Shown here piece after piece: positions 21,199 to 31,091 of a DNA stretch of 64,000 nt (its first letter is position 1; each line of letters starts with the position of its first letter). Source of the stretch: Vreelandella sulfidaeris (GTDB lineage Bacteria > Pseudomonadota > Gammaproteobacteria > Pseudomonadales > Halomonadaceae); NCBI GenBank assembly GCA_007182875.1, contig AP019514.1, positions 3,782,001 to 3,846,000 on the forward strand. Reading direction: 5' to 3'. A program made the translations under genes and the position numbers. The notes under the pieces were generated by a model. The model saw only the letters and a program-made list of their open reading frames with translations. It searched no databases and was not told where the DNA came from.

Positions 21199-22326
21199 TT
21201 ATTTAGCCTCCATTGCCTTTTTGCGCATGTAATTGTTGAATAGCACCGCCACCAGCAACATCACGCCCAGGAAGACTTGGAACCAGTCCGTATTCACACC
21301 GGTGTAAAAAATGCCCATTTGCACCATGCCGAAGATCAGCGCACCGAGGGCCGCACCAATGGCAGATCCATAGCCGCCGGTCAGCAAAGCGCCGCCAATG
21401 ACCACTGCGATAATGGCCTCCAGCTCTTTTAATAAACCGCGAATGGTATCCGCCGAACCGGTATCCATGACCTGAATGCAGGCAAATATGGTGGCGGAGA
21501 AAGCGGTAAACATGAAAAGCGAAATCTTAACGCGCTGAACGGGAACGCCTGAATTGCGCGCCGCATTGGCATCGCCACCGCTGGCGAAGATCCAGTTGCC
21601 GTAAGGCGTACACAGCAGCACCAAGTCGCTACTGCGGTTAAACCCAGCCACCAGACAATCGAGACGGGAATACCGGTGACCGTGGGGTTGCCCGCAAAGT
21701 TAGTCGCCATCCAGCCATTGGCCGCCATCCAACTAAATAGTCCCGTACCGACTTCTCCAGAGAAAAGCGCCGCGAACCAATCTCCGGGGATATGGTCCTG
21801 CACTCCCCACCTGAGTACGTCCCGTCAACAACCGGCTAGTACCAATAGCCAGGCCACGCAGAATGAACAGGAAGCCTAGGGTAACGATAAATGACGGCAA
21901 CCCCGTTTTATTGACTAGATTGCCGTTAATCCAGCCCACCAGGCCCGCACAGGCGAACGCCAGTAAAATAGCGGCCCATAGCGGCCAGCCATACTCCACC
22001 GCAGGGATGGCAATCAGAATGCCTGCCAAGCCAATCATCGAACCAATCGAAAGATCAAACTCTCCGCCGATCATCAGCAACGCAGCCGCCGTGGCGATAA
22101 TGCCGAGCTGAGCGGCGACTTCAAGGAAATTAATAATACCCGCTGGGGTAAACATCCCAGTTCCGCTGGAAGCAGCTATAAAAAAGGCAAGCACCAACAC
22201 GGCACCCGCTAGCGCCCCCAGCTCCGGGCGATTAAGCGCTTTCTTCCAGAAAGAGACTCTCTGGATCCGCTCATCTTGATCAACCGCTGCTGGCGCAACC
22301 GATTGTTTCGTTTCAGTGGAATTCAT
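21199..22326 (-). CDS. Sugar (inositol) ABC transporter, permease
   Basis: Inner-membrane permease of the ribose/xylose importer family, about 375 residues with roughly ten membrane segments. Motifs include [20 protein letters not shown] (the conserved GGxDLSVG region), [40 protein letters not shown] and [24 protein letters not shown]. The cytoplasmic N-terminus is about 45 residues. The frame changes near 21815 and 21620. It is preceded by the binding protein (54-base gap) and followed immediately by the ATPase gene. Confidence 0.85.
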
Positions 22327-22380
22327 GGTGACCGACTCCCAAGGCTCGACACCGCAGAGCCTTTTCCGATTAGGTAGTTA

Positions 22381-23331
22381 TCAACGGATGCCCTGGCTAC
22401 TCAACTCAATGACCTGTGCAGCGTTATCTTGAGTGACAAACCCTGGGCCGGTGGCAACATCCCCTGCGGGGAGCAGTCCGTTCTTGACGAACTGATCGAG
22501 GAACATGACGGGCAAGTAGCCCTGCATGTACTGCTGTTGGTCGATCGCGAAGTCCAGCTCACCCGCATCCAAGGCTTCCAAAATGCCGGGTGAAAGATCA
22601 AAGGTACCGAGGGTGAACATATCGGTTGCCCCCTGCTCACGCATGGCCCGAATCATCGGATCAGCGGCCAATGCACCCAAGGTCAGTACTCCACGCACAT
22701 CACTGTTCTCGTTGAGGTAAGCGACAATGGCATTGCGAATATTGGTGGGGTCGTAGGTGGTCGCTAGCTGCTCAGCATTGCCATCGAAGCCCTCGACAAA
22801 TCCATCACAGCGCTGGTCAAGTCCCTGATTGCCTTGTTCATGGTTAACGCAGACGCCTTTTTCAACGCCCAGTTCCTGCATGCGCTCGGCGGCCTGTTTG
22901 CCCGCCTCGTATTCACTCTGCCCGACGTGCAGTCGAGCGCCATAATCCCTCGCCACGTCGCCACCGGAGTTAATGGTGATGACGGGTATGCCGTTATCGA
23001 CAGCATTTTGAACAACACCGCCCAGGGCATTTTCATCGGTAAAAGAGAGAATCAAGCCATCGGGGTTAGACGCTACCGCTGCTTGCACAAGCTGTTGCAT
23101 CTTGGCCATATCAAAAGTGGATGGGGCTCGGTACTCCAGCTCAGCGCCTACGAGATCAGCGGCTGCCTCTGCGCCGTTTTTCACCACTGACCAGAAAGGG
23201 TCAGAGGGAACACCATGGGTCACCATGACGAAACGGCTCGCTTCTTGTTCCTGTGCTTGTACTTGTGCGGCACCTGCCAGTAATGCCGTGGTGGCGGCAG
23301 AGGCTAGAAGCCATTGAGATAGACGTGCCAT
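22381..23331 (-). CDS. Sugar (inositol) ABC transporter, periplasmic binding protein
   Basis: Intact 316-residue binding protein of the ribose-binding type (Peripla_BP_4). The signal peptide is residues 1-26 (LLASAATTALLAGAAQVQA). It then reads FVMVTHGVPSDPFWSVVKNG, ASNPDGLILSF, GIPVITINSGGD and CVNHEQGNQGLDQRCDGF, and the C-terminal half has GVLTLGALAADPMIRAM. It is the first minus-strand gene next to the two IolR-type operators, so it is probably the start of an inositol-induced transcript. Inositol as ligand is inferred from context. Two Cys residues (VCVN and QRCDG) may form a disulphide. Confidence 0.85.
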   Translation of the reverse strand: MARLSQWLLASAATTALLAGAAQVQAQEQEASRFVMVTHGVPSDPFWSVVKNGAEAAADLVGAELEYRAPSTFDMAKMQQLVQAAVASNPDGLILSFTDENALGGVVQNAVDNGIPVITINSGGDVARDYGARLHVGQSEYEAGKQAAERMQELGVEKGVCVNHEQGNQGLDQRCDGFVEGFDGNAEQLATTYDPTNIRNAIVAYLNENSDVRGVLTLGALAADPMIRAMREQGATDMFTLGTFDLSPGILEALDAGELDFAIDQQQYMQGYLPVMFLDQFVKNGLLPAGDVATGPGFVTQDNAAQVIELSSQGIR

Positions 23332-23393
23332 AAATAATTCCTCTTAACGTTATCATTGTTGGTAGGGAAGTGGCATTAAATGCCTTGGCACTA

Positions 23394-23409
23394 TGGAATA
23401 TAGATTCCA
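23394..23409. promoter_or_regulatory. IolR-type operator 1
   Basis: Perfect inverted repeat TGGAAT-ATAG-ATTCCA, which fits GGAA-N6-TTCC, the motif reported for the RpiR-type IolR of Sinorhizobium meliloti. It lies 63 bases upstream of the binding-protein start in the divergent promoter region of the inositol locus. Confidence 0.65.
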
Positions 23410-23453
23410 AACAGTAATTTCAGCAAATTATTTATTCTATACTTTGGTATAAA

Positions 23454-23469
23454 TGGAATATTTATTCCA
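23454..23469. promoter_or_regulatory. IolR-type operator 2
   Basis: Perfect inverted repeat TGGAAT-ATTT-ATTCCA, the same arms as operator 1 and exactly 60 bases from it, close to six helical turns. It lies about 100 bases before the rpiR-type gene. The pair could allow one repressor tetramer to bridge both sites. Confidence 0.65.
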
Positions 23470-23569
23470 ATAAACTAGACTGCATAACAGCCAGCCACTT
23501 TGCTCAGTGCCACTGCCCAGACGTACATGAGTGAATGAGTGGTACATGAGTTAACGCTAAGGAATGTGT

Positions 23570-24450
23570 ATGCCGCAGCCACCACAAAGCTACCGTGAGC
23601 TGGAAAAGCTGATCACTGCCGAGTACGCCACGCTAAGCAAACGTTTGCAGCAAACCGCGCGTTTTATGCTTGATCACCCCCAGGAGGTGGCTCTGGCGAC
23701 CGTGGCCAAAATTGCCGAGCAGGCAGATGTCACTCCATCCACCTTAATCCGCTTGGCCAATAGCTTGGGCTTTAAGGGCTTTTCCGAAATGCAGCAGCTG
23801 TTTCGCAGCCGCTTAGTTGATGAGTTGCCTAACTACACCGAGCGAATTCGCGCGGTACGCAGTGCCACCGGAGAAACACCGGATAGCACCCAGCTGTTAT
23901 GGGAATTCGCCGACGCCAACCGCGCCGTGCTTGAGCAACTACCTAGCCGTATTAATCCAGAGAGTCTGGAAAAAGCGTTGGATATTTTTGAAAAGGCGCA
24001 CGCCATTCATGTGATGGGCGCACGACGAAGCTTCATGGTCGCCAGCTACATGACCTATGCCTTAGCGCATGTGGATAAGCCCGCTTTATTGGTCAGTGGA
24101 TTAGGGGTATGTACGGCGAGCAACTACGCGCTATGAGCCAACATGACGCACTGCTGACCATCAGCTTCTCTCCCTATGCCGAAGAGAGCCAAAAGCCTGC
24201 GAGGACGCCCATCAGCGCGGTCTACCCATTGTAGTGATTACCGACTCGAACCTGAGCCCGCTGGCACGTTTCGCGGATGTCGCTTTCGTTGTCAACGAAG
24301 CTGAAGTGAAAAGTTTCCGCAGTTTGACTGCGTCGCTTTTGCTTAACCCAGGCCTTGGCGATTGCCCTGGGCGTGCGGCAGGACAAATCACGAGACAAAG
24401 CGCTGGAAAAGTTCAGGAAAACGCCTCAAGTAAAAAACGTAAAAACATAA
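23570..24450 (+). CDS. iolR: RpiR-family transcriptional regulator of inositol genes (IolR)
   Basis: About 293 residues. The N-terminal RpiR helix-turn-helix spans residues ~15-85 (LSKRLQQTARFMLDHPQEVA, then VTPSTLIRLANSLGFKGFSE), followed by a SIS sugar-phosphate-binding domain (IHVMGARRSFMVASYMTYAL, ALLTISFSPYAEE, IVVITDSNLSPLARFADVA). The start at 23570 has AAGGA six bases upstream; ATG 23564 would touch that site. The frame changes near 24108, 24195 and 24345, then ends at 24450. It is divergent from the ABC transporter and upstream of iolG and iolB. Family members sense a pathway intermediate; the two palindromes before it are its probable targets. Confidence 0.83.
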
Positions 24451-24492
24451 ACGCCACAGCAAGCCAACACCAACAACAAAACAGGAGAGCTT

Positions 24493-25487
24493 ATGAAACT
24501 CGCGCTTATCGGCGCTGGACGCATCGGCAAGGTGCATGCCCAGGCCATTCACTCGCACCCGAACGTTATCCTGGCCGCCGTGGCCGATTTTCATCAGCCT
24601 GCCGCAGAGGCGTTGGCCGAGCAGTACGCCAGCCGAGCGGTCTCTGTAGATGAAATCTTCGCGGACGACGCCATTGATGCCGTACTGATTGCTTCAAGCA
24701 CACCTACCCACGCGGAGTATCTGGAGCGTGCCGCACGCGCGGGGAAGGCGGTTCTGTGCGAAAACCCATCGCCCTGGATTTAGCCCGCACGAGAAATGCT
24801 CTGCAGGTACTCAGTGAGCATCCAGTGACCTGCGCACTAGGCTTTAACCGCCGCCACGACCCTCAATTTGCTGCGCTTAAAAAGGCCATTATCGAAGGGC
24901 GTATAGGCGCACTGGAAACACTGACTATCATCAGCCGCGACCCCGCGCCCCCGCCAGCCGAGTATGTGGGTGACTCTGGCGGTCTGTTCCGCGACATGAT
25001 GATTCATGATTTCGACATGGCACGCTGGCTGCTAGATGAACCGATCGAAAGTGTCTTTGCCGTCGGCAGTAGCATTATTGACCCTGCTATTGGCGAAGCG
25101 GGCGATGTGGATACCGCCATGGTTACTCTCACCACGGCTAGTGGAAAACTATGCCAAATCAGCAACTCAAGGCGCGCCTGCTACGGCTACGATCAACGCA
25201 TCGAAGCTTTTGGTAGCCAAGGCATGCTCCAGGCCCAAAACGAAAGCGACACCCGGCTGCGCTTCACCGGTGAAGCAGGCCAAGTGGAAGACAAACCCAA
25301 ATGGTTCTTCCTGGAGCGTTACGCCCAAGCCTATCAACTGGAAATTGGTGATTTTGTCGCCGCCTGGCAAGAGAATCGCGCACCACTTGCAGGTGCCCAA
25401 GACGGCCTAGAGGCGTTGCGCTTAGCCGATGCAGCGGAGCGTTCATTGCGTGAAGGTCGCAAAATCCCGCTCGACGCCTCGGTGTAA
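24493..25487 (+). CDS. iolG: Inositol 2-dehydrogenase
   Basis: Oxidises myo-inositol to 2-keto-myo-inositol with NAD+, the first step of the pathway. Rossmann motif LALIGAGRIGKVHAQAI (residues ~3-19), then IDAVLIASSTPTHAEYLE. The catalytic-region CEKPIALDLA is restored by one extra A in an A-run near 24765. Next come GFNRRHDPQFAALKKAI, the metal/substrate segment DMMIHDFDMARWLL with Asp and His, and ISNSRRACYGYDQRIEAFGS, close to known IolG proteins. About 332 residues. It follows iolR by 42 bases and has AGGAG upstream. Confidence 0.9.
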
Positions 25488-25577
25488 ACAGACACCAACG
25501 TGTCTATTTTTTCATAATATTAATATCGTAAATGGCTAGCTGCCAACAGAGCCGCTAGCCATCAGAAGGAGCGACAT

Positions 25578-26380
25578 ATGGCTTCCCTACTGGTACGCCC
25601 CACCGCCCCAGACACCCTAGGCACCGTCATTGACGTTACCCCAGCATCCGCTGGCTGGCAGCACGTTGGCTTTCGGGTGCACAAACTCGCCAAGGGCCAA
25701 CGCCTGGAAACCAGCAGCGATGATCAAGAAGTCTGCCTGGTGCTGCTTACCGGTCGCGCCACGGTGACATGCGGCGAACACCGCTTTGAAGATATCGGCC
25801 AGCGTATGGATATCTTTGAGCAGATCCCCCCTATGCGGTTTATCTGCCTGACCATGTTAGCTACGCGGTGGAAGCGACCACGGACTTAGAGCTAGCGGTG
25901 TGCGCCGCCCCTGGGTATGGTAACCATGCCCCACGCCTCATCGCGCCTGACAACATCAAGCAGAGCACCCGTGGCCAGGGCACCAACACACGCCATGTTC
26001 ACGATATTCTGCCGGAAACCGAGCCCGCCGATAGCCTATTAGTAGTCGAAGTATTCACACCCGCGGGTAACTGGTCGAGCTACCCGCCCCACAAACACGA
26101 CGTGGATAACTTGCCCCACGAAACACTGCTGGAAGAGACTTACTACCACCGCATTAACCCTGAACAAGGGTTTGCCTTCCAGCGCGTTTACACCGATGAC
26201 CGCAGCCTTGATGAAACCATGGCGGTGGAAAACGGCTGCTGCGTATTGGTGCCCAAGGGTTACCACCCTGTGGGCGCCGCCCATGGCTACTCGCTCTACT
26301 ATTTAAATGTCATGGCGGGGCCCAAGCGGGCATGGAAATTCCACAACGACCCAGATCACGAGTGGTTGATGAACGTTTGA
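25578..26380 (+). CDS. iolB: 5-deoxy-glucuronate isomerase
   Basis: Isomerises 5-deoxy-glucuronate to 5-dehydro-2-deoxygluconate, between IolD and IolC. The protein is a double cupin of about 268 residues. The C-terminal half has the diagnostic WSSYPPHKHDVDNLPHETLL, EETYYHRINPEQGFAFQRVY and YHPVGAAHGYSLYYLNVMAG, which carry the metal-binding His and Glu residues. The N-terminal cupin has CLVLLTGRATVTCG. One junction lies near 25830, where the next frame reads AVYLPDHVSYAVEATT. AGAAGGAG precedes the start. It is the last gene of iolR-iolG-iolB and has a terminator downstream. Confidence 0.92.
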
Positions 26381-26428
26381 TGGAACAACTCTTCGCCCGC
26401 TAACATTTATCTAATGCTATGCTGTTTT

Positions 26429-26451
26429 GCCCCGCCTCTGCGGGGCTTTTT
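26429..26451 (+). terminator. Rho-independent terminator after iolB
   Basis: Seven-base GC stem GCCCCGC / GCGGGGC with a four-base loop, followed by TTTTTATT. It lies 48 bases after the iolB stop. Confidence 0.85.
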
Positions 26452-26479
26452 ATTGACCTCTACTATTCGAGAGAATCTC

Positions 26480-27219
26480 ATGCTCCCCGATTACTCCATC
26501 ATCGCTTGGCTGTTGATTATCTTTTCGGTGTATCTCACCGGGGTATCCAAAGGCGGCTTTGCGGGTGGTTTTGGCACGCTCTCGGTACCGCTCATGGCGC
26601 TGACGATCAGCCCCACCCAAGCGGCAGGGTTACTGCTGCCGCTACTGTTGGTGATGGACGTATTTGCGGTGAAGGCGTGGTGGGGCAAGCAATCGAATGC
26701 GGAAGTATGGCGTTTTGTGCCGGGCTTGTTCATCGGCGTGGCGGTGGGAACATTGCTATTTGGCAGTTTGAGTGAGCAAGGCGTGCGCCTAGCATTGGGA
26801 ATTCTATCCGTCGTGTTCGCCGCGTATATGTTGCTAAAACCTGTCGCTAAAAGCCAATTTCCAGCCGCTGGGCACTACCGGCTGCAAGCGTTTGCGGCTT
26901 TACCAGTTTTATTGCCCATGCGGGCGCACCGCCAATGAACATGTACTTGATGCCGCGCAAGCTCACCAAAGAGACCTTTATTGCCACCTGTACGATCACT
27001 TACGCGGTAGTGAACACCACCAAACTGGGTCCTTATGTATGGCTTGGCGAAGTCAATATGACCAGCGCCTGGGCCTCATTGCTGTTAGTGCCCGTGGCCT
27101 GGATCGGCGTGCGTAATGGCCTCTGGCTGCAGAGCAGAGTCAATGAGAAGCTGTTTTACCGCTTAGTCATTCTGGCCATGTTCGCAGTCGGGATTAACTT
27201 GGTATGGCAGGCGCTTTAA
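26480..27219 (+). CDS. TauE/SafE-family sulfite or anion exporter
   Basis: Membrane protein of about 248 residues in the TauE/SafE family (formerly DUF81), which exports sulfonates, sulfite or related anions. The first helix is followed by GVSKGGFAGGFGTLSVPLMA, the family's glycine-rich motif. The second repeat contains GFTSFIAHAGAPPMNMYLMP, which mirrors the first in the expected inverted topology. Its C-terminus is YRLVILAMFAVGINLVWQAL. The frame changes near 26880. The terminator at 26429 separates it from iolB, so it is probably transcribed on its own. The substrate cannot be read from the sequence. Confidence 0.8.
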
Positions 27220-27280
27220 CCTGGCGCTTCTAACCTAGAGAATCTCACTTGGCGATTATCGGCCTAAAAGTCAGTGCTGC

Positions 27281-28173
27281 TTACAGCGCCACCAACATCA
27301 ACCCCGCCAGCATCACCAGAGTGCCGAGGGTTTTAGCGCTGGAGGCGGGTTCTTTCAGCCATAGCACGCCCATGAATACACCCACCGGAATCGAGAGCTG
27401 ACGCAGCGCCACTACGTAGCTCACCTCATCGGTGAGTGCCATGGCGATCAATACCAGGCCGTAGGTGCAGGTCATCATCAGCCCGGTGGTGACTAGCATC
27501 GGTAAGCCTTGCTGGCGAAGCGCTGGCAGTCGACGCCGCTCGGCGGGCAACAGCGCCAGCAGCGGTATCGCCCAGGCCAGCGTCATCACCGCCTGTAGCA
27601 CCATAAAGACGGCTCCGGCGGTGAGCCCGCTGTGCCCAGTGCTTTGCATCAGCCCTAAGGCCTGCTTATCGATCAGAGAATAGCCAACCGTGCCCGCCGC
27701 CGCTAGCAGCGCAAACCCCATGGCAGGCGTTAAATAAGTGGAAAAACGACGCGCCTCCGGGTGGCTAAGCGGCAGGCAAAGTGCGCCAGCCACTACCAAC
27801 GCCATCCCCAGGCCATCCCACATATCCAGCACGCGGCTGCCCAGCAGCGCGATTGATATCAGAGGCACCAGCACGACGGGCAACGCCCTGGCGATGGGAT
27901 AAAGCACGCTCACCTCCCCCCCGCGCATAGGCCCAGGCCAGGCCGCCCATATAGAGCATCTGGCACAGTCCAGAGAGCGCCAGCCAACCCCAAAAGTATT
28001 GGGTAACGTCACGAGTGAGGGCCCAAGCAACACTAGCGGAAACATCACCAACCCCCCGTGCCGTAGGCAAGAGTAAAGGAAGACAGCGACGGCGCATTGC
28101 GTTTGCCCAAGACGTTCCATCCGGCGTGCATACACACCGACACCAGCACTAGGGCGAGTGCGGCTGGGCTCAA
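27281..28173 (-). CDS. EamA/DMT-family transporter
   Basis: Ten-helix drug/metabolite transporter of about 297 residues. I propose TTG at 28173 as start: AAGGAG lies seven bases upstream, and the frame reads LSPAALALVLVSVCMHAGWN, then VLGKRNAPSLSSFTLAYGTG. The ATG at 28210 is in another frame. The rest has GGLVMFPLVLLG, LSGLCQMLYMGGLAWAYARG, EVSVLYPIARALPVVLVPLI (EamA core) and, in the second repeat, EVSYVVALRQLSIPVGVFMG with LKEPASSAKTLGTLVMLAGL. Junctions lie near 28055, 27990 and 27915. Substrate unknown. It follows the HAD phosphatase gene by 36 bases on the same strand. Confidence 0.75.
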
Positions 28174-28209
28174 AAACGCTCTCCTTGTTGAAGGCGTGTA
28201 GTGATGACA

Positions 28210-28932
28210 TCAGGCATGCGCCGATTTTCCTGACAGAGTATTAGGCGACGAAGTGTTCGGGGATGTTCGCCAATCTAACCGACGCCACCCTTCAACGCTA
28301 GCCACCTCGGCCAATACCGGGTCGGGGTTGACCGCCACAGGGCAATCGACGTACTGCAGCAGCGGGAGGTCGTTGCGGGAGTCTGAGTAGAACGTGGTGT
28401 GACTGGGGTGATCTGCTGCTCGACCAACCACTGCTTCAAGCGCAGCACCTTGCCGCCGCGATAGGGAAAAAATGCCTTCGCTACCACCGGTATAGCGTGC
28501 GTCTTCATTAATGCCGTGCTCGATGCTCAGCTCTACCGCCAACACATGCTCGATCCCCAGAGCAGCCGCAATGGGCTGAACCAGATGCTGCGCCGATGCA
28601 GAAATCAGCAGCAGGGTATCGCCTGCCTGGCGATGCGCTTCCAGGCAGGCCCAGGCTTGTTTAAAAATACGCGGCTGTAAGTGCGTGGCGACAAACCGCT
28701 CGACCTCTTTTGCACATCCGTTACCCGGCGCCCGCAGCGGCGCCAGGGTCATGGCTAAATACTCTTCAAGCTTTAGCTTGCCCGCGTGATAGGCCTGGTG
28801 CATTTGCTCCGCCCGGGCCATAAAGGCGCCGGCATCGCTGACCCAACCTTGCTCTATCATCCATAAATTCCAGCGGTCGCTGCAGTCTCCATCCAGGAGG
28901 GTATCATCAAGATCAAACAGGGCCAGGCGCAT
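28210..28932 (-). CDS. HAD-superfamily IB hydrolase (SerB-like phosphatase)
   Basis: About 240 residues. Motif I is LALFDLDDTLLDGDCS with the two catalytic Asp, motif II is LLLISASAQHLVQPIAAALG, motif III/IV is TFYSDSRNDLPLLQYVDCPV, and the end reads AVNPDPVLAEVA. That is the HAD-IB pattern of the phosphoserine-phosphatase-like group. The open frame looks intact, but between about 28400 and 28460 it is out of phase. The correct frame there gives PYRGGKVLRLKQWLVEQQIT, so two indels compensate, one at a TTTTTT run. A translation from the raw sequence would contain about 20 wrong residues. The natural substrate is unknown. Confidence 0.82.
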   Translation of the reverse strand: MRLALFDLDDTLLDGDCSDRWNLWMIEQGWVSDAGAFMARAEQMHQAYHAGKLKLEEYLAMTLAPLRAPGNGCAKEVERFVATHLQPRIFKQAWACLEAHRQAGDTLLLISASAQHLVQPIAAALGIEHVLAVELSIEHGINEDARYTGGSEGIFSLSRRQGAALEAVVGRAADHPSHTTFYSDSRNDLPLLQYVDCPVAVNPDPVLAEVASVEGWRRLDWRTSPNTSSPNTLSGKSAHA

Positions 28933-29041
28933 GGGAGCACTCCTTTCATCGCGGGTTGGCGGCGCGTAGGGTATGCCAACATTGATGACAGGACGATGAC
29001 GCTCCTATCGCGGTTAAATGGCTACGTAGTCAAAGGTAAGG

Positions 29042-30342
29042 TTAACGGGTCATGGCCTCAGGCAGATAGAGCGCAATGCCGGGGAAGATATGCATTAAGG
29101 CAATCGCCAGCAGCATTAATAAAAGAACGGCAGCGTGGCGCGGGTAATGGTCAGGATATCTTTGCCGGTCAGCCCTTGGATCACGAACAGATTGAAGCCA
29201 ACGGGGGGGTTATCTGCGACATTTCGACGACGATCACCAAATAGATACCAAACCAGATGAGATCGAATCCTGCCGCACTCACCAGCGGCATGATGATCGC
29301 CGTGACCAGCAAAATCAGCGAAATACCGTCAAGAAAGCAGCCCATCACTAGCAGCAGCAGGGTGAGCGCGATCAGCAGCATGGTGGGCGACAGGCCCATT
29401 TCGCCAATTGCCTGAGCCAGCTTCATCGGCACCTGGGTAAAGCCCATGGCCGAGGTCAGGAAAGACGCCCCGCAATGATGAAAGCGATCATGCAGGCGGT
29501 ACGTACCGCGGCAAACAGCGAGCTTTTGAAGATAGCGCGGTCAAAATGACCATTGAAGCGGGCAATCACGATCGACAGTACCACGCCGACTGCTGCGGCC
29601 TCGGTGGGTGACGCCAAGCCGCCATAGATCGAGAAGATAATCCCGCCAATCAACAGCAGAATGGGCATCAGCGACCAGGTATTACGTAACTTTTCGCCAA
29701 AGCTCATTCCCGACTCATCTTCGCCGGTCAACCCTTCACGGTTGCCTTTGAGCAGCGCCCACACGATGAGATAGCTCATGAAAAGCGCCAGGATCATCAG
29801 GCCGGGGCCGATGCCCGCCATAAACAGCCTGGAGATCGACTGTTCGGTCACCACGCCGTAGACAATCAACACAATGGAAGGCGGAATCAGCAGCCCCAAG
29901 GTCGAAGCACTGGCCAGCGTACCAATCGCCATGTTGCTGTCGTAGCCGCGCCGCTCAAGCTCCGGCAGCGTCATCTTGCCCACCGTGGCACAGGTGGCCG
30001 CTGAAGACCCGCACACGGCCGCAAACATGCCGCTGCCAATGATATTGGTATGCAGCAAACGCCCGGGCAGGCGGTTTAACCACGGTGACAGGCCACGAAA
30101 CATATTATCGGCCAGCCCCGAACGGAAGAGAATCTCGCCCATCCAGATAAACATGGGCAGCGCCGTCAGGTCCCAGCCGTAACTCGCCCCCAGAAATCGG
30201 AGGCCAGAATAGAAGCGGGTGAAAAGGAGCTAAAGAACTCGAGCGCTATCCAGGCAGTACCGATCAACGCGAAGGCGATCCATACCCCGCTCCCCAGTAG
30301 CAGCACTAGCGTAAAAATGGTGGCGAGACTTAGTAGCAGCAC
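29042..30342 (-). CDS. dctM: TRAP transporter, large permease subunit (DctM)
   Basis: Twelve-helix ion-coupled permease of a tripartite acid transporter, about 433 residues. GTG at 30342 is the likely start: GGAGAG lies seven bases upstream and the frame reads LLLSLATIFTLVLLLGSGVW. Family motifs are MFIWMGEILFRSGLADNMFR, GSGMFAAVCGSSAATCATVG, GTLASASTLGLLIPPSIVLI, VYGVVTEQSISRLFMAGIGP and LGCFLDGISLILLVTAIIMP (written here across a small difference in the first residues). The frame changes near 30190, 29465, 29180 and 29110. The end reads FPGIALYLPEAMTR. It is transcribed with dctQ and dctP. Confidence 0.85.
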
Positions 30343-30446
30343 GAGGATCTCTCCGGTTTAAGAGGCAGAAACGCTTGTCGCAAAAGCGCAGTTAAAAGAG
30401 AGATAGCTAAAAGCGGGGGTCGTAGAAACAATAGTAAGGCCATCAT

Positions 30447-31009
30447 TTAATACTCCTCGCTGTCATCTGGGGCCACCGCTTCGCGAAAACCCGAGGGGTC
30501 GCGAATGGCAGTTTTAAGCGCCATCAATAAGGCTTCAGCCAGAGCTAAACAGAGCAAGCCGACGCTGAACGCTAGCACGAGCTGGGGGATCCACAGCGGG
30601 ATCGACACAAATCCAGAAGAGACATCGTTGTACTGAATGCTCTCGCGCGCCAAGCCAACCAAGCCGTAACTGAGCATCAGGCTGATCGCGAGCGCAATAA
30701 TCAAGCAGAAGACTTCAAACCACACACGGATTGCCGGTGGTAGACGGGTAATCAGCAGCGTCACGCGAATATGGGCATGATGCACAAAGGTGTAGGCCAA
30801 GCCAAGAAATGTCGCGCCGACTAATAAGTAAGACGCAATTTCTGAAACGCCGGTAATGCTCATGCCTAGCCGGCTCAAACCCACCAGCACCAGTAGCGCA
30901 TCTACTAAGCGGAAGGTCACCTGGAGTGCTATCAGCGCACAGATAGCCACCATGCACGCCGCCGCCCCCAAGCACCGAGGCGATAGAGCTTGTCGAATTT
31001 AAACGTCAT
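30447..31009 (-). CDS. dctQ: TRAP transporter, small permease subunit (DctQ)
   Basis: Four-helix DctQ subunit of about 187 residues that pairs with DctM. I start it at 31009 (MTFKFDKLYRLGAWG); the frame changes near 30965, and the rest begins ACMVAICALIALQVTFRLVD. Conserved DctQ parts are ITGVSEIASYLLVGATFLGL, AYTFVHHAHIRVTLLITRLP and SGFVSIPLWIPQLVLAFSVG. It lies 82 bases after dctP and 104 bases before dctM on the same strand. Confidence 0.83.
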
Positions 31010-31091
31010 GTTCGCAGCCCTCATAAAGCGCGCGGAAAAAGCAGGGCCGGTGGCATTGCCGCGGCCCCTGCAAGAAACAATGATTCGGCTA

